From: Shewanella gaetbuli
Lineage (GTDB): Bacteria; Pseudomonadota; Gammaproteobacteria; Enterobacterales; Shewanellaceae
NCBI RefSeq assembly: GCF_023284065.1
Contig: NZ_JAKIKP010000015.1
Span: 27,044-91,043, forward strand
DNA: 64,000 nt
Direction: 5' to 3'
In this document: positions 1 to 8,393 of the stretch, piece by piece
How the letters are laid out: each line of letters starts with the position of its first letter
How positions within the stretch are numbered: the first letter of the stretch is position 1
The notes under the pieces: model-generated
Database searches by the model: none
What the model was told of the DNA's origin: nothing
Seen by the model: only the letters and a program-made list of their open reading frames with translations
Translations under genes and position numbers: made by a program

Positions 1-2
1 TG

Positions 3-92
3 GCATGTTATTTAGGCGCACTTGAATCAGATTTGGGTGATGACTTAAACCCAAATCTGAGTGAACTATTTTTAACAGTTAGTAAGCGTTAA
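3..92 (+). CDS. C-terminal end of an unidentified protein (partial)
   Basis: An open frame enters from the left edge and stops with TAA at 90-92. The last 29 residues begin ACYLGALESDLGDD and end LFLTVSKR. The segment is too short for family assignment and I do not recognise it. It is convergent with ygfZ, whose stop lies about 20 bases away, so the two genes end back to back. Frame openness and protein-like composition are the only support. Confidence 0.5.
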   Translation, partial: ACYLGALESDLGDDLNPNLSELFLTVSKR

Positions 93-114
93 AAACCGAA
101 ATAACGAGCTTAAA

Positions 115-1068
115 TTAATCTTCTAATGAATAAGGAAGTGGCTGCACAGTTAAGCTTGATTGCTCATCATCTGCAATACGTAACGTTGCGCTGGATTCTG
201 TATCGTTAGCAAGTACTGCAGTTAGCAAAACATTGTTACCTTGCTGCACAAACTCAATAATGTTGCCAGCTTTGCGATATCCATCTTCAAGCGCGATTTC
301 AACTTTATCGTTTACAGCAAGTGTTTGGGTAGTGGTGCCTTGTAAAATGTACAATGCACGCTTGTTACCGCCACGGTATTTCATACGCGCAATGGTTTCT
401 TGCCCCATGTAACAACCTTTAGTAAAGCTAATACCGTCTATGGCCTGTAAATTACACATTTGCGGCACATATTGGTTAGCATGGGTTGCTGAAATATTCG
501 GATACCCAGCTCTAATTTCTAAAGCTTGCCAAGCGGTGGCATCAACAAGATTTTGTTGCTGGCTTAAATTGTCAGCTGCTGCGGGGCTTAATACCGCGAT
601 ATAGCGGTCTTGGTCTTGAAGAATAACACCGCCTTCAACAGGAGTCACTTCACCCGTTAACGTGCCAAATTGTTGTTCCATGAAACTTTTTGCAGACGTC
701 CCCGCTACACCAATGAGTTGCCAATTTGCGGATGCATCTTCAAGCTCAGCTTTACTAAATACCGCGTATTTTTTTAATTGTGGTAAATCTACCGAAATTG
801 TCTCGGTTGGCATGAGTAGGAATAAGCTTTCAGCAATAGAAAATGTGCGGAAACTAGCGATCATTTTGCCTTTTGCATCACAGTGAGCCCCCCAGCGCCA
901 TTGCTCAGCAGTTAACGAGCTAATGTCTGTGGTGACCTGACCGTGAATAAAACTACGGCCTTGTTCGCCAGTAACTTCAATGAGGCCTAAATGAGATAGA
1001 TTAGCCAACATAAGTTCTGGTTGGTTTGCAGTAATGTCCCACTGTGGGGCTGAGGCGGTAATGCTCAT
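115..1068 (-). CDS. ygfZ: tRNA-modifying protein YgfZ (folate-binding)
   Basis: This is a folate-binding protein of the GcvT-like fold. In E. coli, YgfZ supports MiaB-dependent tRNA thiomethylation and maintenance of Fe-S enzymes. The family signature K-G-C-Y-x-G-Q-E is present at residues 217-224 as KGCYMGQE, with the redox-important cysteine at 219. The N-terminal half carries the aminomethyltransferase-like fold, for example the LIEVTGEQGRSFIHGQVTTD segment. At 317 aa the length is normal. The ATG start at 1066-1068 is supported by a full-length N-terminus. It lies downstream of serA on the same strand, but a strong terminator separates them, so it probably has its own promoter. Confidence 0.93.
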   Translation of the reverse strand: MSITASAPQWDITANQPELMLANLSHLGLIEVTGEQGRSFIHGQVTTDISSLTAEQWRWGAHCDAKGKMIASFRTFSIAESLFLLMPTETISVDLPQLKKYAVFSKAELEDASANWQLIGVAGTSAKSFMEQQFGTLTGEVTPVEGGVILQDQDRYIAVLSPAAADNLSQQQNLVDATAWQALEIRAGYPNISATHANQYVPQMCNLQAIDGISFTKGCYMGQETIARMKYRGGNKRALYILQGTTTQTLAVNDKVEIALEDGYRKAGNIIEFVQQGNNVLLTAVLANDTESSATLRIADDEQSSLTVQPLPYSLED

Positions 1069-1106
1069 AATGAAGTCCTATATTGGCTTAAACATAAAAG
1101 GCGCAT

Positions 1107-1140
1107 AAAAAAACGGTTAGAAGTAGGCTTCTAACCGTTT
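1107..1140 (-). terminator. Rho-independent terminator of serA
   Basis: There is a perfect 13-bp stem (1111-1123 with 1128-1140) and a 4-base loop. Read on the minus strand, a run of T follows the right arm (A-run at 1107-1113 on the plus strand). It sits between serA and ygfZ and should end serA transcription. Confidence 0.85.
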
Positions 1141-1202
1141 AGATATAAGGGCTAACTAAGATTAAAACAAGTCTAAGTTGTCCTATTTTGATGTATGAGT
1201 AT

Positions 1203-2432
1203 TTAAAACAGCACGCGGGTACGAATTGTCCCTTCAATCTGTTTTAGCTCCACTAAAGCTTCTTCCGCTTGTAGTGAATCGACTTCCATTACCACATAGC
1301 CAATATCTGCGGTTGTTTGCAGGTATTGTGCGGCAATGTTAATTCCTTTAGCTGAAAATGCTTGGTTGATTTTAATCAACACACCCGGACGGTTATGGTG
1401 AATATGCAGTAAACGAGAAGCGCCAGCATGTTGTGCCAGTGATACCTCTGGGAAGTTAACAGCAGAAACCGTTGAGCCATTGTCTGAGTACTTAGCTAGT
1501 TTACCGGCTACTTCGATACCAATGTTTTCCTGTGCTTCGGCAGTACTACCACCGATATGAGGCGTCAGTAATACGTTATCAAGGCCGCGTAATGCACTAA
1601 CAAATTCATCATTGTTTGATTTAGGCTCTACTGGGAAAACGTCTACAGCTGCACCCGCAATGTGTTCAGATTTTACGGCATTAGCAAGCGCATCGATATC
1701 AACAACTGTGCCACGTGAAGCATTAATAAAGAAGCTACCTTGACGCATTTTACTGAATTCGGCTTCACCAAACATATCTTTGGTTTGGTCGGTTTCAGGG
1801 ACATGTAGGCTGACGACATCAGCTATGGCTAACAGCTCATCAAGAGTATGTATTTGCGCCGCATTACCTAACGGTAATTTGTCTTCAATATCATAAAATA
1901 CCACTCGCATGCCTAAGGTCTCGGCTAAAATACCTAACTGAGTACCAATATGACCATAACCAATAACTCCCAGCGTTTTACCACGAACTTCTACACTGCC
2001 GTTGGCACTTTTTAACCAGCCGCCACGGTGACATTGTGCATTACGTTGTGGAATACCACGCATTAGCATAATAATTTCGCCAATAACCAACTCTGCTACA
2101 CTACGTGTGTTAGAAAATGGGGCGTTAAAAACAGGAATACCGAGTTTTTCCGCTGTGGTTAAATCCACTTGGTTAGTACCAATACAGAAACACCCGATAG
2201 CCACCAGTTTTTCTGCATGGTTCAGTACTTCAGCGGTCAGTTGTGTGCGAGAACGTAGGCCGACAAAGTGAGCATCTTTTATGGAAGCAAGTAACTCTTC
2301 TTCACCTAATGATGCTTTGTGATATTCAATGTTGGTGTAACCTGCTCTTTCTAGTACATCTACCGCACTTTGGTGGACGCCCTCCAACAGCAGGATTTTA
2401 ATCTTATCCTTGTCAAGCGAGTGTTTCGCCAT
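1203..2432 (-). CDS. serA: D-3-phosphoglycerate dehydrogenase
   Basis: This enzyme oxidises 3-phosphoglycerate to 3-phosphohydroxypyruvate with NAD+, the first step of serine synthesis in the cytoplasm. At 409 aa it matches the short E. coli-type SerA. The order is substrate-binding domain, Rossmann NAD domain (VIGYGHIGTQLG), return to the substrate domain, and a C-terminal ACT domain from about residue 335 (RPGVLIKINQAFSAKGINI) that binds serine for feedback inhibition. Catalytic Arg240 (in NASRGTVV) and His292 (in LTPHIGGSTAE) fall at the same numbers as in E. coli. A terminator follows, and an inverted repeat lies in the upstream region. Confidence 0.97.
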   Translation of the reverse strand: MAKHSLDKDKIKILLLEGVHQSAVDVLERAGYTNIEYHKASLGEEELLASIKDAHFVGLRSRTQLTAEVLNHAEKLVAIGCFCIGTNQVDLTTAEKLGIPVFNAPFSNTRSVAELVIGEIIMLMRGIPQRNAQCHRGGWLKSANGSVEVRGKTLGVIGYGHIGTQLGILAETLGMRVVFYDIEDKLPLGNAAQIHTLDELLAIADVVSLHVPETDQTKDMFGEAEFSKMRQGSFFINASRGTVVDIDALANAVKSEHIAGAAVDVFPVEPKSNNDEFVSALRGLDNVLLTPHIGGSTAEAQENIGIEVAGKLAKYSDNGSTVSAVNFPEVSLAQHAGASRLLHIHHNRPGVLIKINQAFSAKGINIAAQYLQTTADIGYVVMEVDSLQAEEALVELKQIEGTIRTRVLF

Positions 2433-2477
2433 GATATGGGTACCCTCTAATGTATGATTGCTGATTTTATGCTTTTA

Positions 2478-2502
2478 ATATCAATATGCTTGTTATTGAT
2501 AT
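2478..2502. promoter_or_regulatory. Inverted repeat upstream of serA, possible operator
   Basis: Two perfect 9-base arms, ATATCAATA at 2478-2486 and TATTGATAT at 2494-2502, are separated by 7 bases. They lie about 46-70 bases before the serA start codon, in the region expected to hold its promoter. The symmetry suggests a dimeric regulator. The identity of that regulator is unknown; binding is inferred only from symmetry and location. Confidence 0.4.
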
Positions 2503-2678
2503 ACTTTTAAAATTGAATGATGCTTTAATCTAAACGTTAAAATACATCATTTTTTAAATGATTTTGTGCGACTTCCAACACCTAGTCAAAGTAGCACCTT
2601 TTTTGTGTGTTGTGGAGGGCTAGATGGCTAAAGTTAATATTCTATTATTAGAACAATATAGAATAAGAGGGATTTACT

Positions 2679-3281
2679 TTGAATAATAAGATTATATGGA
2701 TAACAATTTACTTAGTTGCTATAGCTTGGTCTGTCAGTGCACCTAAAGATATGTTCACTTGGTGGTTAGAGGCTATTCCCGCCTTACTGGCTTTGCCTAT
2801 TCTGTTTTTCACTCGTAAGCGGTTCCCTTTAACCCCGCTAGCTTATGGGTTAATTCTGTTTCATTGCATCGTATTATTAGTGGGGGCGCGCTTCACCTAT
2901 GCTGAGGTGCCATGGTTTGATTGGTTAGCTGAAGTTATGGGAAGTGAGCGTAATAATTACGATAAAGTAGGTCACTTTGCGCAAGGGTTTGTTCCGGTTA
3001 TTTTAGCGCGAGAGGTGATGCTGCGTAATGGTGTGTTACAGGTTGGAGCGTGGTGCCAGTTTTTATCTATATGCTTCGTGTTAGCCTTTTCTGCTTTTTA
3101 TGAATTAATCGAGTGGTGGGTCGCTGCTGCTACCGGTGAAGATGCTGATGCATTTTTGGGAACACAAGGCTATGTGTGGGATACCCAATCAGATATGTTT
3201 TTAGCTCTCATTGGTGGATGTTGTGGCTTACTGTTGCTGACTAAACGGCATAATCGCCAACTGCAAAGAATAATATCTTAG
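2679..3281 (+). CDS. yjdF: DUF2238 / YjdF-family inner membrane protein
   Basis: This is a 200-aa integral membrane protein with about five or six hydrophobic segments. It resembles E. coli YjdF (DUF2238), whose function is unknown. Family-like features are the conserved polar stretch NNYDKVGHFAQGFVP between membrane segments and the following ELIEWW and GTQGYVWDTQSDMF segments, which carry conserved acidic and His residues. The start is TTG at 2679-2681, with AGAGGGA about 8 bases upstream; no ATG fits the N-terminal membrane segment. It is transcribed divergently from serA. Confidence 0.82.
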   Translation: MNNKIIWITIYLVAIAWSVSAPKDMFTWWLEAIPALLALPILFFTRKRFPLTPLAYGLILFHCIVLLVGARFTYAEVPWFDWLAEVMGSERNNYDKVGHFAQGFVPVILAREVMLRNGVLQVGAWCQFLSICFVLAFSAFYELIEWWVAAATGEDADAFLGTQGYVWDTQSDMFLALIGGCCGLLLLTKRHNRQLQRIIS

Positions 3282-3529
3282 CTATTCATACTTTTGACTG
3301 ATCAATATGACTAAATAACTAGTCAATATCTACTATTATTGTGCTTTAGTCCGTGTTCGGAAGGGTTTCATTATGTTTCTCAGGTTTTGTATGTAACATA
3401 GTGATTAGATATAAAGAGATCTCTATTCAGGATGATGTTCAGATACGAGAGCTTTTGCCTTTTGATGGGTTAAAAAATAAATCTATTTTTGATAATTTGA
3501 ACCTAATAAACTTTTCAGGGAGAAAAGTA

Positions 3530-4198
3530 ATGAGTTCTGATACGTATGAGCTGGTTTTTTTACACCAGTTATCGGCACCATGTCATTTGGCTATTTTGGC
3601 TGATTCTATCGGTTTGAAAACCCGTACGGTTAAACATGTCAATGAGTTAGCATTAGACAAAAAATCAAACAGTTTTTATATGATTGCTCAACAAGGAGCG
3701 GCATTAGACTCTAAGGGAATCCCTTTAGTCGTGTCGCGTCTGGTTAATCATGTGCCTGTTGCACTGTACCAAGTAGATAGAGACTCTGTCGATCAAGAAT
3801 TAGCGCTGTTATTAGGGGTGAGAGGGCTGCTTTACGCTGATCAACGAATGGATTTAATGTTAACTGGCTTACGTAAGATGGTCGCCGACGAACTGTGGTT
3901 TGACCGACCATTAATTAGCAAGATGTTCAGACAATTGGTGCAAAAGTTAGCGACTAACCATGATATCCCCGCAGATACTGTTGCTATACTACAAATGCTA
4001 ACCAATCGCGAAAGAACCATTATTCAATTGGTTTCTAGTGGCGCACGTAATAAAGAAATTGCCCACCGTTTATGTATTAGTGAGCACACTGTTAAAGCAC
4101 ATATCTCGTCAATTTTTCGTAAAACTCAATCAAGGAACCGAGTCGAGTTACTCCGTTGGGCGCAAACTTATCAAAGCCACTTTGAGCTGGTGAGTTAA
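3530..4198 (+). CDS. LuxR-family (CsgD-like) transcriptional regulator
   Basis: This is a DNA-binding regulator with a C-terminal LuxR/GerE helix-turn-helix (LTNRERTIIQLVSSGARNKE, then HTVKAHISSIFRKT). The N-terminal part is receiver-sized but lacks a clear phospho-acceptor Asp, as in CsgD-type biofilm regulators. I start it at ATG 3530 (222 aa), preceded by AGGGAG at a good distance. The frame is open upstream to a GTG at 3353, but that extension has no homology feel and a poor ribosome site. Shewanella serA neighbourhoods contain a CsgD-like gene, which fits. The target genes cannot be told from this window. Confidence 0.78.
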   Translation: MSSDTYELVFLHQLSAPCHLAILADSIGLKTRTVKHVNELALDKKSNSFYMIAQQGAALDSKGIPLVVSRLVNHVPVALYQVDRDSVDQELALLLGVRGLLYADQRMDLMLTGLRKMVADELWFDRPLISKMFRQLVQKLATNHDIPADTVAILQMLTNRERTIIQLVSSGARNKEIAHRLCISEHTVKAHISSIFRKTQSRNRVELLRWAQTYQSHFELVS

Positions 4199-4270
4199 GC
4201 CTTTATTCACAATCAAACCTATTGAGTTTCAAACCTTCCTTTTTAATGCTTTCATATCAATGATTAATAT

Positions 4271-4306
4271 CGATAAGATTGTCGGCTATAACCGACAATC
4301 TTATCG
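4271..4306 (+). terminator. Strong hairpin, probable terminator after the LuxR-type gene
   Basis: A perfect 15-bp stem (4271-4285 with 4292-4306) closes a 6-base loop and is followed by a T-rich stretch (TGTTAATTTTTAT). It lies 73 bases after the regulator gene and before the thioesterase gene. The T-run is interrupted, so termination is likely rather than certain. Confidence 0.6.
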
Positions 4307-4386
4307 TGTTAATTTTTATACCAATTACTATTTACAGCCAGTAAACTGATGTAAAAATATTGATGATAAGTCACAGGATATATTAA

Positions 4387-4824
4387 ATGAGTATTTGGTT
4401 TCGAGAAGTCACCCTTGCGGATTGTGAACGTTTAGATGCAGGCATGGGCGGCAAAGGCACGTTAATGCAAACATTGGGGATCAAAATCACTGAAATAGGT
4501 GATGACTATATGACAGCGACAATGCCTGCCACGCCTAGCGTGCATAATCCATTAGGGATAGTTCACGGTGGAGCGAACGTAGCATTAGCTGAAACTGTTG
4601 CCAGTTATGCGGCAAACTTTGTTGTAGATTTCAAAGAATATTATTGTGTCGGACAAGAAATTAACGCTAATCATTTAAAAGCGTCTCGAAATGGATTATT
4701 AACCGCTACAGCTAAACCGGTTCATCTTGGTAAACGCAGCTCGGTATGGGAAATATTAGTGTATAACAGTGCCAAAGAGTTGTGTTGCATTTCTAGAATG
4801 ACTGCTGCGGTCGTTAAACGGTAA
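4387..4824 (+). CDS. PaaI/YdiI-type hotdog-fold thioesterase
   Basis: This small (145 aa) hotdog thioesterase probably hydrolyses an acyl- or aroyl-CoA in the cytoplasm. The family core HNPLGIVHGGANVALAETVA (about residues 52-71) carries the HGG motif and the catalytic acidic residue E in the central helix. The second half has the typical INANHLKASRNGLLTATAKP strand pattern. It is similar to YdiI/MenI and PaaI proteins; the substrate cannot be read from the sequence. The small membrane protein gene follows 47 bases later and may be co-transcribed. Confidence 0.85.
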   Translation: MSIWFREVTLADCERLDAGMGGKGTLMQTLGIKITEIGDDYMTATMPATPSVHNPLGIVHGGANVALAETVASYAANFVVDFKEYYCVGQEINANHLKASRNGLLTATAKPVHLGKRSSVWEILVYNSAKELCCISRMTAAVVKR

Positions 4825-4871
4825 TTTTATCAACTATACTTGATTCAACTTTACGATTTAAAGGAATAACA

Positions 4872-5123
4872 ATGGATGTAGCAACAATATGGGAGTGGGT
4901 GGGCTATTTAGCTTCAGTGGTTGTGGCAATTTCTTTAATGATGGCTGATATCAAAAAGCTGCGCTGGTGGAATTTAATTGGTGCAGCATTGTTTGTCGCC
5001 TATGGATTAGCCATTGATGCCATTCCTGTGGCTTTGGTGAACTTTTTTATTGTCATCATTGATATTTATTATTTAGTAAAATTGTATCGTGAACCTCAAG
5101 AACAGCCTGCTGATTCAGAATAA
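4872..5123 (+). CDS. Small YgjV-like inner membrane protein
   Basis: This 83-aa protein has about three hydrophobic segments (WVGYLASVVVAISLMM, LIGAALFVAYGLAI and VALVNFFIVIIDIYYLVKLY) and a short acidic C-terminal tail. The pattern resembles short YgjV-type bacterial membrane proteins of unknown function. The start ATG has AAGGAA 7 bases upstream. A 9-bp inverted repeat (5136-5144 with 5156-5164) follows the stop but has no T-run. Confidence 0.75.
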   Translation: MDVATIWEWVGYLASVVVAISLMMADIKKLRWWNLIGAALFVAYGLAIDAIPVALVNFFIVIIDIYYLVKLYREPQEQPADSE

Positions 5124-5597
5124 AGATATTTACAATTAGCCTACCGCTAACCAGAGTAGGCTAACCCTCTTCTCCAGCTAACGATGACGTTTGCAACCAT
5201 CTCGCTTGTTTTTAATCAACATAGCTGACCGCTGTTACGCAAACGTAAATCACCTTGCAACAACTTGATTCAATCTTTACCACCTTTATTAACTTGGATC
5301 ACTTTTGGGGTTCTTTTGTCATCGTAATATAGCCGCCACAGTGCATCCATAATGTCGCCATAGTGCTGTAATAGTGCCGCGCTAGTGAGTTTTTGCTTGT
5401 ACTTAACATCCACAAAAATCAATATTAGTTACAGTTTAATCTGTTTATTGAATTACTGTCATCTACTTTAATCGTTATTTTAATTTTTTGGTAGTGGGTA
5501 TGATGACGTTATCGAAATCAGCGGGAGACACAATCTATGGCGACTGTAGTTGATTTACTAGAACAATGGCTAAAACCAACCCAAAAGGAATCAAGTT
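5124..5597. other. Intergenic region before the catalase gene
   Basis: This is 474 bases without a confident gene. It holds an inverted repeat at 5136-5164 just after the small membrane protein gene, a protein-like open stretch on the minus strand (5270-5428, listed separately), and a short possible leader ORF (5537-5608) that overlaps the catalase start. I could not identify an OxyR site with confidence. Confidence 0.6.
5270..5428 (-). pseudogene. Possible remnant of a nuclease-like gene
   Basis: Between stops on the minus strand is a 52-codon open stretch whose translation looks like real protein. It starts LILIFVDVKYKQKL, continues LLQHYGDIMDALWRLYY and ends IQVNKGGKD. The hydrophobic strand followed by D-x-K and then a polar helix resembles the end of a PD-(D/E)XK nuclease core, as in McrC/DUF2357-like proteins. 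No credible start or upstream domain is present, so I read it as a decayed fragment. The family call is inference from a very short match. Confidence 0.3.
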
Positions 5598-5608
5598 ATG
5601 ACCAATAA
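5537..5608 (+). CDS. Possible 23-aa leader peptide overlapping the catalase start
   Basis: An ATG at 5537 with a good ribosome site (GCGGGAGA, about 10 bases upstream) opens a 23-codon frame beginning MATVVDLLEQWLKP. It ends with TAA at 5606-5608, 11 bases inside the catalase gene in another frame. The overlap would allow translational coupling. There is no homology evidence, so it may be chance. Confidence 0.3.
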   Translation: MATVVDLLEQWLKPTQKESSYDQ

Positions 5609-7061
5609 ATCTTACCTAACGAGCCAAAATGGTGCTCCAATTGCTGATGACCAAAACTCACTGTCAGCAGGTAAAAGAGGCCCATTATTATTGCAAGACT
5701 GGCAATTAATTGAAAAGTTAGCCCACTTTAACCGTGAGCGTATACCTGAAAGAGTCGTTCATGCCAAAGGGACTGGAGCTTATGGTACTTTCACCCTAAC
5801 TAAAGACTTAAGTGATTACACGATTGCTGACCACTTTAACGGTGTCGGTAAACAAACCGAAACCTTTATTCGTTTCTCTACTGTAGGTGGTGAAATGGGC
5901 AGTGCAGATGCTGAGCGTGATCCTCGTGGCTTTGGTTTACGTTTTTATACTGCCAATGGTAATCATGATGTTGTGGGTAACAATACTCCGACCTTCTTTT
6001 TACGTGATGGTATTAAGTTTCCAGATTTTATTCATACCCAAAAGCGTAACCCAAAAACTAATTTAAAAGATCCGCAAGCCATGTGGGACTTTTGGGCAGA
6101 AAACCCTGAAGCAATGCATCAGGTGACAATATTAATGTCTGATCGTGGTATTCCAGCAAACTACCGTCAAATGCACGGTTATGGTTCGCATACGTTCTCA
6201 TTGTGGAATGCTAAGGGTGAGCGTTTTTGGGTGAAGTTCCACTTTAAGTCTCAGCAAGGCATCGTTAATTTAACTAACGAGCAAGCGGATAAACTAAAAG
6301 GTATTGACCCTGATTCATCACAGCGTGACTTAGTGTTGGCCATTACAGATAAAAACTTCCCTAAGTGGACGGTGAATGTACAGATTATGCCAGAGGCAGA
6401 TGCCAACACTTATCACATTAACCCATTCGATTTAACTAAGGTTTGGCCACACAGTGATTATCCATTAATCGAAATTGGTGAGCTAGAACTGAATCGTTTG
6501 CCTGAAAACTATTTTGCTGAAGTTGAACAAGCGGCATTATCGCCAAGCAACTTGGTGCCAGGTATAGGCGTTTCCCCTGATAAAATGTTACAAGCACGTT
6601 TGTTTGCTTATGCCGATGCGCATCGTTATCGAGTGGGCACAAACTATAATCAGTTACCTGTTAACTGTCCTCATGCGACACAGGCTAACCATCATCAACG
6701 TGGTGGAGCTATGGCGGGAACAGCTTGTCCTTATCATGGCAGCCAAACAGGAGGTGATGCGAGTCCAAATTATGGCCCAAATACGACTCCAGAAGCGCTA
6801 CAAGAGAGCAGCCAGTTCGCTGAACCACCATTACGTTTAGATGGCGAAGCCGACCGCTATAGCCGTTATAACCAAGATGATTATACCCAAGCAGGTAATC
6901 TGTACCGTATCTTTGGTGAAGATGAGAAGCAGCGTTTAGTGGCAACAATATGCGGTTCATTAAGCCAAGTGACGCTTGATGTTCAACAAAAAATGGTCGT
7001 TCACTTCACTAAAGCCGATGCTGACTACGGTGACCGTATAAGTAAAGCATTAGGACTATAA
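5598..7061 (+). CDS. katB: Heme catalase (clade 3, KatB/KatA type)
   Basis: This monofunctional heme catalase decomposes hydrogen peroxide to water and oxygen. At 487 aa it is a small-subunit clade 3 enzyme. The active-site His55 lies in FNRERIPERVVHAKGTGAYG. The distal Asn lies in DVVGNNTPTFF, and the proximal heme ligand Tyr338 in RLFAYADAHRYRVG. A segment near residue 377 (GTACPYHGS) is unusually rich in Cys and His but lies in the variable C-terminal region. AAGGA 8 bases before the ATG supports the start. A terminator follows directly, so it is monocistronic unless the short upstream ORF is real. Confidence 0.96.
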   Translation: MTNKSYLTSQNGAPIADDQNSLSAGKRGPLLLQDWQLIEKLAHFNRERIPERVVHAKGTGAYGTFTLTKDLSDYTIADHFNGVGKQTETFIRFSTVGGEMGSADAERDPRGFGLRFYTANGNHDVVGNNTPTFFLRDGIKFPDFIHTQKRNPKTNLKDPQAMWDFWAENPEAMHQVTILMSDRGIPANYRQMHGYGSHTFSLWNAKGERFWVKFHFKSQQGIVNLTNEQADKLKGIDPDSSQRDLVLAITDKNFPKWTVNVQIMPEADANTYHINPFDLTKVWPHSDYPLIEIGELELNRLPENYFAEVEQAALSPSNLVPGIGVSPDKMLQARLFAYADAHRYRVGTNYNQLPVNCPHATQANHHQRGGAMAGTACPYHGSQTGGDASPNYGPNTTPEALQESSQFAEPPLRLDGEADRYSRYNQDDYTQAGNLYRIFGEDEKQRLVATICGSLSQVTLDVQQKMVVHFTKADADYGDRISKALGL

Positions 7062-7085
7062 ACGTTCAGGATAACAACACTCAAC

Positions 7086-7108
7086 GGGCTGAATTTCAGC
7101 CCTTTTTT
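7086..7108 (+). terminator. Rho-independent terminator of katB
   Basis: The GGGCTG / CAGCCC stem at 7086-7091 and 7097-7102 is followed directly by six T residues (7103-7108), 25 bases after the catalase stop. Confidence 0.85.
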
Positions 7109-7126
7109 ATTGGGTAGTTTTTAAGG

Positions 7127-8170
7127 TTAATGGCTTAATGAAAGCAATTGCAGTTGTAATTGCCCATAATAAGGCTGCTGCCATAATTGCTGATAGTGAG
7201 CTTGAATATCGTCCGCAGTGAGTGCTGTGATATCTTGCGACAAATAACTCTTTAGTTGCTCAGACAGTAGCAAGCCTTTAGAAACAACAGTAGAGCATGA
7301 TGTTACTGACGAGAGATGTTGTTGTATTTCATTCAGACATTTTAGTAGCCATTGCCAACGTAAACCTAACTCATTGGCTAATTGACTCTGTTGGCTTTGG
7401 GTTGCATTAGCCAATAACTGGTGTATTTGTAGGAGGTCTAATTCAATATGCTGCCAATATCTAAGTATTTGAGCATAATGACTAGCACAGGGTTGTGCCA
7501 TTAAGTTGTTCAAATTCATCGCTTGGGAAAGATAACGCTTAATGGGCACTTTTTGACTTAGAAGATAACCTCTAACAGCTTTGCTGTGTAATCCAAGCTT
7601 TATAGGGCAATGTTGCGAAATCTTGCAGGCGAGCTCAATTATATCGGCGACTTGTCCACTAACTAATTCTAACTCTAGCTCACAAATCGGCTCATGCTGT
7701 TCATGGGCTATCACCTCGCCGTAATCTAACGCGACCTCAATAATACTATTGTTAAAGGTGACTCGCCAAGTTGAGCGTTTGAAATTGGTTTCAAATAAAC
7801 ACACTAGGTTGCGATTGAGCTGGCTGACATCACAGTCGCTTGGCCAAATATTGTGTGGAAATAATAATAAGTTGGGGTGGTTATCTTTTATTGCGACATT
7901 GAATTCGGGGCGACTATGAAGTCCTCCAGATACGTTGCCAGCCGTTTTAATCGTTTGCTCAAATTGGTTATTCCACGCCCGCACTCTAAAACCGCAATCT
8001 AGTTTAGCAAGGCTCAGTGATGGGGTGTCGTAATAATAATTGGTTAAATATTGCTGAGGTTCAGTGATAGAATTAGGCCAGTCATTGAAAAGCTCTATTA
8101 ATAGGTGTTTTACTTGAGTTGGAATGAATAACTTGAGTTCAATTTCTTGATGCATTGAATACGTGCTCAC
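7127..8170 (-). CDS. ygiF: CYTH domain protein (inorganic triphosphatase-like)
   Basis: The N-terminal CYTH (triphosphate tunnel metalloenzyme) domain carries the signature E-x-E-x-K in HQEIELKLF at residues 8-16. Further tunnel features include YYYDTP, FRVRAWN, EQTIKT, ICELELELV and KLGLHSKAVRGY. The C-terminal 120 residues are helical and resemble a shortened CHAD domain. E. coli YgiF (about 433 aa) is a triphosphatase with CYTH plus a full CHAD domain; here the protein is 347 aa, so CHAD is reduced. It lies next to the phosphate genes and ygiM, as in E. coli. An alternative start is the Met five codons downstream. Confidence 0.8.
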   Translation of the reverse strand: MSTYSMHQEIELKLFIPTQVKHLLIELFNDWPNSITEPQQYLTNYYYDTPSLSLAKLDCGFRVRAWNNQFEQTIKTAGNVSGGLHSRPEFNVAIKDNHPNLLLFPHNIWPSDCDVSQLNRNLVCLFETNFKRSTWRVTFNNSIIEVALDYGEVIAHEQHEPICELELELVSGQVADIIELACKISQHCPIKLGLHSKAVRGYLLSQKVPIKRYLSQAMNLNNLMAQPCASHYAQILRYWQHIELDLLQIHQLLANATQSQQSQLANELGLRWQWLLKCLNEIQQHLSSVTSCSTVVSKGLLLSEQLKSYLSQDITALTADDIQAHYQQLWQQPYYGQLQLQLLSLSH

Positions 8171-8393
8171 TTTGTAATCAAAAGTTCATTTGTGTGTCAT
8201 AATAAATTCACGCTGTCACATTTTTGTAATAAAAATCCCTTAGGATTGCGTCGGTCAGATAAATTATACTCTGCGGCAAGTGAAAAATATCATAGTAGTG
8301 CGAAATTAGAACTACACTGTTTCTTTATGTGGACGCTTGAGGTAACATGCGCCCGCTTTTCCAAGTTGGAATTAATTAAATAGGTAAACGGCG

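Noticed and set aside
8192..8383. 63-codon ORF before the phosphate operon
   Set aside because: No ribosome site, unlikely composition, and it occupies the expected promoter region of the DUF47 gene.
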